The notes under the pieces: model-generated
Seen by the model: only the letters and a program-made list of their open reading frames with translations
Database searches by the model: none
What the model was told of the DNA's origin: nothing
Assembly: GCA_964626385.1 (NCBI GenBank)
Contig: CAZVEO010000011.1
Span: forward strand, 1 to 35,583
Direction: 5' to 3'
Length of the DNA: 35,583 nt
From: Scybalousia_A sp964626385
Lineage (GTDB): Bacteria > Bacteroidota > Bacteroidia > Bacteroidales > P3
Shown: positions 7,999 to 15,190 of the stretch, one piece after another
Position numbering within the stretch: position 1 is the first letter of the stretch
Layout of the letters: each line of letters opens with the position of its first letter
Position numbers and translations under genes: made by a program

Positions 7999-9840
7999 TT
8001 ATCTGCTGGAAATATCCCTATAAAGCGTTTGCAATAAAGCCTGACCTTTTTTGGCTTGTGTTTCTTGTCCTTGAGGACTTATTATTTTGTTGGCATTGCA
8101 ATCAAAGGTCGTACACCCCGTTGTATCCATAAAACAAAAACCATTGTTATAAACAAAAAAAGCATAATCGGAAGTATAAGGGTTGAGTATATTGCGAGAA
8201 TAAGTGAAATCTTTGCTATCTATGTTTATTTGTTTCAAAAGAGTGGCAGGTATATCTGTTTGATTGGCAAAGCGTTTTATCTCTCCCTTTTCTTTCAAAG
8301 CACCTCCGAGCCATAGCATAGGAATATGGTATTTTCTTCTGTCGCTTTCGCTTATTCCATATGGGTACTTGTAACCATGGTCGGCAACTATAATCACAAG
8401 TAAATTATTCCATTGTGGTGTTTGTTTTAATTCTTTGACAAAATCAAACAAACAACTATCCGTATAGGCAAGGCTGTTTATATAGCCTTCCTCAAATCTG
8501 TTGCTATTAACATCAAAAGGTTCGTGGGAGGAAAGAGTTAGAAAAGTTTTGAAATATCTTTGTTTCTCTTTTTGTATGTCTTTTAATAAGTAATTAAATG
8601 TATTTTCGTCATTTACCCCCCACTTGCTTAACTTTTGCTTTATAGGAAAATCATCGGAGGAAATTATTTTTTCATAGCCCGAGGATACAAAAAAAGAACG
8701 CATATTGGCAAAGTTTATATCTCCACCATAGAGCATAGAGGTAGAGTAGTTTTTTTGAGAAAATAATTTTGCTAAAGAAGGCAAAGAGCGTGTTTTGTTA
8801 GGGTATTTTATTATAGAAGTTGTCGGTTGAGCCAAAAAACCGCTCAAAACAGAGACTATTCCTCTGTCTGTTCTCATAGCATTGGCATAACAATTTGTAA
8901 AAACAAGACTTTCTTCTCTCAGTTTATTCAACCCAGGTGTTATTTCTTTGTTATCAACTATAGCATATTCGTTACCAAGTCCTAAAACTGCATTTGCTGA
9001 AAGGCTTTCCCAAAGAATAATCAAAACATCGGGTGTTTGAGTGTTTAGTACATTTATAGTAGTGTCTTTCTCTGTGTAAAGTAGTTGCTTAAAAGTCGTT
9101 ATACATTCCTCTTCGCTTATATATAAATACTCCTTAGAAAAGTCCTCCCTTTTTGTCAAAGAATACATAAGAGAAAAAGCAGGGTTTATAGCAGAAAGAT
9201 TTAAAAATTGATTTTGAGAATAATAAACCATACCCACATTAGCAGTTGCTGTAGAAAGACCTCCGCGAGTAAAAATAAAAAATAAAGGTAATAAAATTAT
9301 TAAAATCAAACAATTAACCAACTTTATTTTGATTTCTTTAACTGCAATGGCTTTAAATCTAAACAATAATTTATTAACATAAAGAAGTATTAAAAGATAA
9401 GGCAACAAAATTATTAAAAAATGAACCACATCCATAAATGTAACAGAGGAAGCAGCATCTTTGCCATCTTTGAGATAGAAAAACAAAGTTGCATCCATTC
9501 TAAATCCCCAGTAACTAAACAACACACAATCAACAGCAAAGATAAGAGCAATAAGAATAGAAAAAACAATATTATATACCTTTATTATCTTATATAAATT
9601 CAGTGAAAAGAAAACATTGACCAAACACAACAAAATAGGTATAAAACAAAAATAAGCAGCAAAACAAACATCTAATTTTAAGCCATGCCAAATCACTTGT
9701 ATAAAGTCCAAGAAAGAGACTCCTTTTTCATAATTAAAAAGCATAAAAACAGGCTTTTGAATAAGAAAAGCAAGTATCCAAAAGGCATAAACTTTTATTA
9801 TCAAAAACAGATTTTGAAGTAAAGTTTTTTTGTCCTGCAT
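7999..9840 (-). CDS. LTA-synthase-family membrane sulfatase-fold transferase
   Basis: This is a membrane-anchored alkaline-phosphatase/sulfatase-fold enzyme of the LtaS family. Five transmembrane segments (about 11-33, 57-80, 88-110, 136-160, 172-190) precede a large periplasmic domain. Metal and catalytic positions match LtaS spacing: Glu278 (ILWESLS), the nucleophile Thr324 (NAMRTDRG), SSHEPF at 438-442 and Asp487-His488 (VADHG). In Gram-negative Bacteroidota such proteins are thought to transfer phosphoglycerol or phosphoethanolamine to envelope glycans or lipids; the donor cannot be told from sequence. It starts 8 nt after the M3 peptidase gene and is followed by the CapF-like gene, which suggests an envelope role. 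Confidence 0.85.
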   Translation of the reverse strand: MQDKKTLLQNLFLIIKVYAFWILAFLIQKPVFMLFNYEKGVSFLDFIQVIWHGLKLDVCFAAYFCFIPILLCLVNVFFSLNLYKIIKVYNIVFSILIALIFAVDCVLFSYWGFRMDATLFFYLKDGKDAASSVTFMDVVHFLIILLPYLLILLYVNKLLFRFKAIAVKEIKIKLVNCLILIILLPLFFIFTRGGLSTATANVGMVYYSQNQFLNLSAINPAFSLMYSLTKREDFSKEYLYISEEECITTFKQLLYTEKDTTINVLNTQTPDVLIILWESLSANAVLGLGNEYAIVDNKEITPGLNKLREESLVFTNCYANAMRTDRGIVSVLSGFLAQPTTSIIKYPNKTRSLPSLAKLFSQKNYSTSMLYGGDINFANMRSFFVSSGYEKIISSDDFPIKQKLSKWGVNDENTFNYLLKDIQKEKQRYFKTFLTLSSHEPFDVNSNRFEEGYINSLAYTDSCLFDFVKELKQTPQWNNLLVIIVADHGYKYPYGISESDRRKYHIPMLWLGGALKEKGEIKRFANQTDIPATLLKQINIDSKDFTYSRNILNPYTSDYAFFVYNNGFCFMDTTGCTTFDCNANKIISPQGQETQAKKGQALLQTLYRDISSR

Positions 9841-9848
9841 TTTTTTTA

Positions 9849-12029
9849 TTATTCTTCTGTGTTTGGAGAGTTGTCTAAGTCTTGCTCTTGTGCGGAAGGG
9901 TTTTGAGTGTTTGTTGTTATGGGTACAAGTCCTCTATTACGCAACATATAGATAAGATTTGGTTCTTTGCCTCTGAATTTTTTGTATTGCAATTCGGCAT
10001 CATCTGTTCCTCCCTTTGCAAGTATATTTTCCTTAAAACTGTCGGCTATTTTTTTATTAAAAATATTTCCTGTTTCCTTCCAAGCCTGAAAAGCGTCAGC
10101 GTCCAACATTTCCGACCATATATAGCAATAATATCCTGAAGCATAGCCTCCTCCAAAAATATGAGTAAAATAAGTAGAGCGATACCTTGGTGGTATTTGT
10201 GTAGGAGTGTTTATTTCACTTAAAATAGAATGTTCAAATTCTTGTAAGTTTATCGTATCAGTGGAGGTAATGGAATGCATTCTCAAATCCAAATAAGCGG
10301 CAGATAACAACTCTGTAAACATAAAGCCTTGATTAAAAGTTTCACTTGCATTTATTTTATTGATAAGATTTTGAGTCATAGTATTGCCTTTTTTGTCTTT
10401 GGCATAGTTTTTTAAAACCTTAGGGTGCATTGCCCAATGTTCTGCAAGTTGTGAAGCGCATTCCACTAAATCAGTAGGTACGTTGGTTGCTGAGGTTGAA
10501 GGGTAGGTTGCGTTGGACAAAAATTCGTTGGTAGCGTGTCCCATTTCGTGGAAAACTGTTTTTACTTCGTCTATGGTTAGTGTTGTTCTGTCTTTTTGTT
10601 TTGCAAAATTAAAACAAACTGTTACTACTGGGTTGATATTACGATATTTTCCTCTGTGTTTTTCTTTATACTGTGCTTGATAGGTATCGCACCATGCTCC
10701 ACCACTTTTTGTATTACGGGTATAAGGGTCAAAGTACAGCGTACCAACATACTCGTCCTTTTCATTAATTACCTTATAAACATCCACATCCTCAGCATAT
10801 GTTTCTATGTTGTTTAATTTTTCAAATCTTAGTCCATACAAACGGGTAATATTCTCAAAACAACCTTGCTTTACGTTTTCTATCTCAAAATAATTGCGAA
10901 CACTCTCTTCATTAAAATCAAAACGCAATTTCTTTAATTTTTCTGCATAATAATACATATCCCAACCCTCCAAAGAAGCTCCTTTATGGTCTTTGGATAA
11001 AAGTGATTGAAATTGTTCCATATCTTGCTTTGCTACTTTTTCGGTGTATTGCAAGCATTTTTTTAATAAAGTATCAACATTACCCACTCGCTTAGCCATA
11101 CGTTCCTCCAACTGCCAATCAGCAAAAGTCTTGTACCCCAAAATTTCGGCAAACTTTGCTCTCAAAGACAGAATTTGTTCGGTTATTTTGTTGTTGTCGT
11201 ATTTGTTGGAATTGTTGCCCCTATTGATGCGGGCACGAAATATCTCTTTTCTCAACTCTCTATTGTCGCAATAAGTTAGCAATGGTATACAAGAAGCATT
11301 GTCCAAAGTAAAAACCCATTTGTCTTTTTCTCCTGCTTGCTCGGCTGTTTCTTTTGCTGTAGATATTAACCAAATAGGCAAGCCTTTTAAATCCTCTTCT
11401 TTACTTACAACAAGTTTGTAGTTTTTAGTTTCTGCAAGTACATTCTTATTATATCTATCATTAAGAAGAGCAAGTTGTTCATTTACTTTTTTTAATTCAT
11501 GTTTTTTATCAGAAGAAAGCAAAGCCCCCCTGCGTATAAAAGAATTATATGTTTTCTTTAACAAATAGGACTGTTCTGAATTTAGATTTTCTTTTGTGCG
11601 ATTGTCCCAAACGGTTTTCACTTTGTTAAAGAGCTTTTCGTTCATCATTATTTCGTCTTCGTGTAGGCTAAGCATAGGAGAAATTTCTTCTTGTAAGGTT
11701 TGCAACTCCTCAGAAGTGTTGCAAGCTACCATATTGAAGAAAATTTTGCTAACCTTTGTAAGTTTTCTTCCGCTGTATTCCAAAGCCTCTATCGTGTTCT
11801 CAAAATTTGCCTTCTCTTTGTTGTTTATTATTGACAGAATTTCGTCATTATGCTCTTTTATCGCTTTTTTGAAAGCAGGCAAATAGTCAGAAGTTTTTAT
11901 ATCTTTGAAAGGTATGGTATTATATTCGTTGTTATATTCTTTTAGAAGAGGGTTGGTTTCCTTGTCTTTTTGGGAACAGGAAAGTATACAAATTGTTGAA
12001 ATCATTATTATAATAAATATCTTTTTCAT
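9849..12029 (-). CDS. M3-family peptidyl-dipeptidase/oligopeptidase lipoprotein (Dcp-like)
   Basis: This zinc metallopeptidase of family M3 (Dcp/oligopeptidase A/thimet group) cleaves short peptides. Its 726 aa include a lipoprotein signal (MKKIFIIIMISTICILSC, Cys18), so the enzyme is predicted to be membrane-attached outside the cytoplasm, unlike E. coli Dcp. The zinc motif is FHEMGHATNE (HEMGH at 494-498), with the third ligand in the following LVECASQLAEHW stretch. FGGGYASGYYCYIWSEMLDADAF is the M3 substrate-binding region. An unusual low-complexity tail rich in Asn/Gln/Thr/Glu ends the protein. It heads a three-gene operon. Upstream, TAACTTTA (12042-12049) is only a near match to a -7 box. 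Confidence 0.92.
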   Translation of the reverse strand: MKKIFIIIMISTICILSCSQKDKETNPLLKEYNNEYNTIPFKDIKTSDYLPAFKKAIKEHNDEILSIINNKEKANFENTIEALEYSGRKLTKVSKIFFNMVACNTSEELQTLQEEISPMLSLHEDEIMMNEKLFNKVKTVWDNRTKENLNSEQSYLLKKTYNSFIRRGALLSSDKKHELKKVNEQLALLNDRYNKNVLAETKNYKLVVSKEEDLKGLPIWLISTAKETAEQAGEKDKWVFTLDNASCIPLLTYCDNRELRKEIFRARINRGNNSNKYDNNKITEQILSLRAKFAEILGYKTFADWQLEERMAKRVGNVDTLLKKCLQYTEKVAKQDMEQFQSLLSKDHKGASLEGWDMYYYAEKLKKLRFDFNEESVRNYFEIENVKQGCFENITRLYGLRFEKLNNIETYAEDVDVYKVINEKDEYVGTLYFDPYTRNTKSGGAWCDTYQAQYKEKHRGKYRNINPVVTVCFNFAKQKDRTTLTIDEVKTVFHEMGHATNEFLSNATYPSTSATNVPTDLVECASQLAEHWAMHPKVLKNYAKDKKGNTMTQNLINKINASETFNQGFMFTELLSAAYLDLRMHSITSTDTINLQEFEHSILSEINTPTQIPPRYRSTYFTHIFGGGYASGYYCYIWSEMLDADAFQAWKETGNIFNKKIADSFKENILAKGGTDDAELQYKKFRGKEPNLIYMLRNRGLVPITTNTQNPSAQEQDLDNSPNTEE

Positions 12030-12080
12030 ATTTGATTCTTTTAAAGTTAGAGGAAAAACATAATTATAAAAAACGCAATA

Positions 12081-12105
12081 AGCCTCCTTTTTATTGTTTG
12101 AGGCT
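12081..12105 (-). terminator. Possible terminator after plsY
   Basis: A 6-bp stem AGCCTC (12081-12086) / GAGGCT (12100-12105) with a 13-nt loop lies in the plsY-dcp gap. On the minus strand a run of six T follows after a few bases. It is short, so only moderately supported. Confidence 0.5.
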
Positions 12106-12140
12106 CTTAATTTGGATAAGGAAAAGAAGGAAATTTATTA

Positions 12141-12842
12141 TTACTTTTTTTTCTTATCCAAATTTATGGTACGTTTAAATCTAAATTTTGGCTCTTGATG
12201 ATGAAGCAATCTTTTTATATTTTTTCTATGAGTCCAAATGATAAACAAAGCCACTATAATAGAAAAAATAGCCATTGATAAAGTAATATCATCATTCTTT
12301 GGCAACCAAAGTTTGCTTGTTAAGTAAAGAATAGGAAAAGAAATTGCCGCCATTATGGAAGAAAGAGAAATATAATGAGTAAGAATAAAAGTCAAAATAA
12401 AAACTGCTAAAACAAAAGGAATAATACCATGGAATAAACCTATAACTGCTCCTAACATTGTAGCCACACCTTTACCACCCTTAAAACCTGCAAAAATAGG
12501 CAAAGCATGACCTACTACAACTATTATTGCAATTGATAGAGAGTAGTAAGAAAACTCGTTTAACCAGTGCCAATCTCTAAGGAAAGAACCAAAAACATTA
12601 GTACTTAAATAAACTGCTACCCAACCCTTTAGTATATCTATGGCAAGGACAAACAATCCCGGCAATGTACCCAAAACTCTTATAGTATTCGTTGCTCCTG
12701 CATTGTGTGAGCCTTCTTTTCTAACATCTATTCCATAAAAACTTTTACCTATCCATACCGCAGAAGGAATACTTCCAAGTAAATAAGCAACCACACCGCC
12801 GGCTAATAATTGCAAGGCTTTGTATATAGTAAATTGTTCCAT
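12141..12842 (-). CDS. plsY: Acyl-phosphate:glycerol-3-phosphate acyltransferase PlsY
   Basis: PlsY transfers an acyl group from acyl-phosphate to glycerol-3-phosphate, the first step of phosphatidic acid synthesis, in the inner membrane. From ATG 12842 the product is 233 aa with several membrane segments. The three conserved cytosolic motifs are present: LGSIPSAVWIGK near the N-terminus, the GSHNAGATNTIRVLG loop, and FKGGKGVAT. The C-terminus is basic (KRLLHHQEPKFRFKRT). A longer in-frame start at 12896 is rejected because a -7 box lies at 12866-12873. With psd in the same window it covers two steps of phospholipid synthesis, but the genes are not linked in one operon. Confidence 0.94.
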   Translation of the reverse strand: MEQFTIYKALQLLAGGVVAYLLGSIPSAVWIGKSFYGIDVRKEGSHNAGATNTIRVLGTLPGLFVLAIDILKGWVAVYLSTNVFGSFLRDWHWLNEFSYYSLSIAIIVVVGHALPIFAGFKGGKGVATMLGAVIGLFHGIIPFVLAVFILTFILTHYISLSSIMAAISFPILYLTSKLWLPKNDDITLSMAIFSIIVALFIIWTHRKNIKRLLHHQEPKFRFKRTINLDKKKK

Positions 12843-12865
12843 ATTAAATAGTAATTTTTGGTTTG

Positions 12866-12873
12866 CAAAATTA
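12866..12873 (-). promoter_or_regulatory. -7 box of plsY
   Basis: TAATTTTG on the minus strand matches TAnnTTTG, 23 nt before the plsY ATG. The -33 position 20 nt upstream reads TATG, a weak match. It fixes the plsY start at 12842. Confidence 0.7.
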
Positions 12874-12896
12874 TAAAAAAAAATATAGTTTATCAT

Positions 12897-13131
12897 AGGC
12901 TGTAATAAATTGTAATAAGTCTTTATAGGTTGTTATGGGTTATTATAGGTTATTATGAGTTAGCACAGTCTCAGCCTGCACCCACAGGGTGTACCCATAG
13001 GGTGTCTTATAAGGGCAAAGCCGTTACTTTTTTTTAATGGCTCTACCCTATATCAACTTATGCTAACTTATAATAACCTATGCTAACTTATAAAGTAACG
13101 GCTTTGCCACTATAAAACAGGGTGTGCCTGT
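12897..13131. repeat. Gene-free block of short palindromic and tandem repeats (left flank of element)
   Basis: No gene is visible. Contents in order: AGGTTGTTATGGGTTATTATAGG-type runs (12900-12965, shown in part); palindromes CACCC-ACA-GGGTG (12979-12991) and ACCC-ATA-GGGT (12993-13003); and an 8-bp hairpin AGCCGTTA/TAATGGCT around a T-rich loop (13019-13042). Two imperfect tandem copies of CAACTTATGCTAACTTATA follow (about 13053-13093), then AGTAACGGCTTTGCC and an ACAGG/CCTGT palindrome (13117-13131). The same parts recur at 223-380 and 13560-13892. Confidence 0.85.
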
Positions 13132-13335
13132 AACCTATCAAAAAAAGACCTCAAAAAATTTTTTTTGGGAAATTTCGTAAATACCTATTTAAAATCAAAA
13201 AACAAGGGTGCTACTACTGATTATCAGTAACTTAACCTTTTTCAAAGGGTCAAAAAAGGGCATTTTTCTTGATTTTCAGCGATTTCGAGAGGTTTTTTGA
13301 AGAAAAAATTTTTCAAATCGGGATTTTACAAAAAT

Positions 13336-13391
13336 GAATCTTCGTTTTATTTCGACGAATCTTCGTTTCGAGAAATCGAAACGAAGATTCG
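13336..13391. other. 16-bp perfect hairpin with tetraloop and a third half-site
   Basis: The stem is 13356-13371 with 13376-13391 (arm CGAATCTTCGTTTCGA). The loop reads GAAA, a GNRA tetraloop, on the plus strand and TTTC on the minus strand. A third copy of GAATCTTCGTTT lies in direct orientation at 13336-13347, starting 21 nt before the second (13357-13368). It could therefore compete for the inverted arm (13379-13390). The right-end copy has the same stem from 35552, cut at the window edge. Confidence 0.92.
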
Positions 13392-13461
13392 TTCTTACTG
13401 ATTATCAAGTAGTTACAAGGGTAAAAATCGTTAATTTTGTGGTAGGGCTGTTTTTCTCTTA

Positions 13462-13493
13462 CAAAGTTACGAAGATTTTTTGACCTGACCAAA
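13462..13493 (-). promoter_or_regulatory. Consensus promoter inside the dispersed element (internal copy)
   Basis: On the minus strand TTTG (13490-13493) and TAACTTTG (13462-13469) are separated by 20 nt. Both boxes and the spacing are identical in the right-end copy (35450-35481), despite substitutions around them. Transcription would run into the hairpin at 13391-13356. Confidence 0.75.
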
Positions 13494-13605
13494 CGCGTGC
13501 ACACTTTTTATTTGTAACTCATTGATTCTCAGTAAACCGATTCTTATGTTTTTCTTGTAAGTTTTGATAGGTTTGAATAGGTTGTTATAAGTTATTTTAG
13601 GTTAG

Positions 13606-13729
13606 CACAGGTACAACCTGTTTTATAAGGCAAAGCCACAGGTACAACCTGTTTTATAGGGCAAAGCCACAGGCACAGCCTGTTTTATAGGGCAAAGCCA
13701 CAGGCACAGCCTGTTTTATAGGGCAAAGC
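13606..13729. repeat. Tandem repeat, four units of 31 bp
   Basis: Units start at 13606, 13637, 13668 and 13699. Each reads CACAGG-tACA/cACA-CCTG, then TTTTATAgGGCAAAGC, and contains a 15-bp palindrome of a 6-bp stem and ACA loop. Units 1-2 carry ACAGGT/ACCTGT while units 3-4 carry ACAGGC/GCCTGT, so both arms changed together. Lengths are exact at 31 bp. No gene overlaps. Confidence 0.95.
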
Positions 13730-13892
13730 CATTACTTTTTTTGACGGCTATGCCCTTATAGAACAGCCTCAGGCTGCAACCTATGCTAACTTATAACAAC
13801 CTATCAGAGTAACGGCTCTGCCATATAAAACACCCTATGGGTGTGGCTTTGCCTTTAAAAACACCCTATGGGTGCAGCCTCAGGCTGCACCT
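13730..13892. repeat. Palindrome cluster upstream of dnaN
   Basis: Contents are AGCCATTA with a T-rich loop and GACGGCT (about 13726-13748); CAGCC-TCA-GGCTG (13764-13776); an AACCTATGCTAACTTATAAC unit (about 13778); ACACCC-TAT-GGGTGT (13830-13844); a second ACACCC-TAT-GGGTG (13861-13874); and a 9-bp-stem palindrome centred on TCA (13871-13891). The dnaN promoter begins about 65 nt further on. Confidence 0.85.
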
Positions 13893-13956
13893 ACACTATT
13901 TTAACTTAAAAAATATTATTTTTTGTATAAATATGCGTTTGTTTGTAAAAAGTTTG

Positions 13957-13964
13957 TACCTTTG
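13957..13964 (+). promoter_or_regulatory. -7 box of dnaN
   Basis: TACCTTTG matches TAnnTTTG and lies 30 nt before the dnaN ATG. TATG at 13932-13935 is the only -33-like sequence at suitable spacing (21 nt). The box overlaps an upstream in-frame start at 13923, so that start is rejected. Confidence 0.75.
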
Positions 13965-13994
13965 CAAAAAAGAAACAAAATAATAACTAAAGTT

Positions 13995-15155
13995 ATGAAA
14001 TTTATAATAAACGGAGCAACGCTTTCACATTCCCTTAATTCTATTATGGGATTGATAGCAAAGAATAATACAATACCTATTGTAGAAAATTTCTTATTTG
14101 AGTTAAAGGGCAATGTACTTTCCATTAGGGCTACCGATTTGGAGACTTTGGCTAATATTAACGTGGAATTGCAGGAAGCTGATGCTGTGGGCAAAACTTC
14201 TGTTTGTGTCCCTGCTAAGGAGTTTTACAATTTGGTTAATCAATTAACGGCTGTGCCTTTGACTATTTTTGTCAATGAGGATTATTCCATAGATGTTAAT
14301 ACCACAGAGGGTAAATATAGTTATAAGGGTTTGGAACCTGACGATTATCCTCAAATGACTCAAATAGAGGATGCTAACGTCTTTACTATTAAATCTTCTA
14401 CTTTGGTAAAGGCTATTAACAAAACTCTTTTTGCAACCTCAGATGATGAGTTTAGACCTCAAATGTCGGGAGTTTTCTTTGAGTTTTCTCAAAAAGGACT
14501 TACCTTCGTAGGTACTGATTCTCACAAGTTGGTTCGTTTTAGAAATGTAAGTTTTGCTACCGATGAGGAAAGAGGTTTTATTCTTCCAAAGAAAACTCTT
14601 AATATTTTGCAAAGAATACTTGCTTCAATAAATCAAGATATAGAGGTAAAAGTGGAAAACAATGTTTCCAATATTGCTTTTTGTTTTGGCAATTACAATA
14701 TTTCTTGTCGTTTGATAGATGGCAAATATCCTCAATATGAGCAGGCTATACCTTTGGACAACCCTAATAAGTTGATAATAAACACTTCGGCTTTGTTGAA
14801 GAGTGTTAAACGTGTGCAAATTTTTGCCAACCCAGCTACAAATCAAATACGTTTTTCTTTAGAGGAAAAACATTTGACTATAATGGCAGAAGATAGCAAT
14901 TATGGTACACGAGGAAGAGAAGAATTGCCTTGCTCATACGATGGTGATGCTATGGATGTTGGTTTAAATGCAAAGTATATTATAGAAATACTTAGCAATA
15001 TAGAGACAGAGGACGTTTGTTTTGAAATGTCTCGTCCTGACAGACCTTGCGTAATAACTCCTTTTGAAACAGAGGCTAAAGAGGAGGAAAGTACAGATGA
15101 AAGTTTGTTGATGTTGGTTATGCCTGTTATACTTATGGGTGATTACGACCAATAA
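13995..15155 (+). CDS. dnaN: DNA polymerase III beta subunit (sliding clamp)
   Basis: The ring-shaped clamp tethers the replicative polymerase to DNA and is loaded by the DnaX complex encoded at 1356. From ATG 13995 it is 386 aa, normal for the family. The N-terminal MKFIINGATLSHSLNSIMG, the mid-protein MSGVFFEFSQKGLTFVGTDSHKL and KTLNILQRIL, and the C-terminal MLVMPVILMGDY hydrophobic-pocket tail are typical. The gene is not beside dnaA or recF as in many bacteria, but lies between a repeat-rich block and a peptidase gene. A clear -7 box precedes it. An upstream extension to 13923 would run through the promoter and lacks conservation. Confidence 0.96.
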   Translation: MKFIINGATLSHSLNSIMGLIAKNNTIPIVENFLFELKGNVLSIRATDLETLANINVELQEADAVGKTSVCVPAKEFYNLVNQLTAVPLTIFVNEDYSIDVNTTEGKYSYKGLEPDDYPQMTQIEDANVFTIKSSTLVKAINKTLFATSDDEFRPQMSGVFFEFSQKGLTFVGTDSHKLVRFRNVSFATDEERGFILPKKTLNILQRILASINQDIEVKVENNVSNIAFCFGNYNISCRLIDGKYPQYEQAIPLDNPNKLIINTSALLKSVKRVQIFANPATNQIRFSLEEKHLTIMAEDSNYGTRGREELPCSYDGDAMDVGLNAKYIIEILSNIETEDVCFEMSRPDRPCVITPFETEAKEEESTDESLLMLVMPVILMGDYDQ

Positions 15156-15190
15156 AAGAGAAAATTAACTAAATAATTTTTTTACTAATA

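Larger units (their letters stand above)
13132..13534 (-). repeat. Complete copy of the 403-bp dispersed non-coding element
   Basis: The reverse complement of this stretch matches the right end of the window (35409-35583) followed by the left end (1-222). The two end pieces total 397 nt and lack only TTC at the join, apart from small indels. Conserved contents on the minus strand, in order: TACTGAGAATCA, a TTTG/TAACTTTG promoter, TTGATAATCAGTA, a 16-bp hairpin, AAGAAAAATGCCC, TGATAATCAGTAGTAGCACC, TTTAAATAGGTATTTACG and a T-rich end. A 63-codon open frame crosses it, but that frame covers the promoter and I see no product family. There is no transposase and no terminal inverted repeat or target duplication that I could confirm. 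Confidence 0.88.

Noticed and set aside
13313..13504. A 63-codon open frame on the minus strand inside the 403-bp element
   Set aside because: It runs through the promoter and the perfect hairpin, the copies differ by indels that would break it, and it resembles no protein I know.
13132..13534. The element as a chromosomal origin next to dnaN
   Set aside because: No DnaA-box cluster (TTATCCACA-like) was seen, dnaA is not adjacent, and the element is multi-copy.
13606..13729. The 31-bp tandem units as a possible CRISPR array
   Set aside because: Units are directly adjacent with no variable spacers between them, and there are no cas genes.
12897..13930. A tRNA or rRNA gene in the 1-kb gene-free region
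   Set aside because: No cloverleaf with a T-loop GTTC motif or CCA end was seen; all paired segments belong to the repeat modules.
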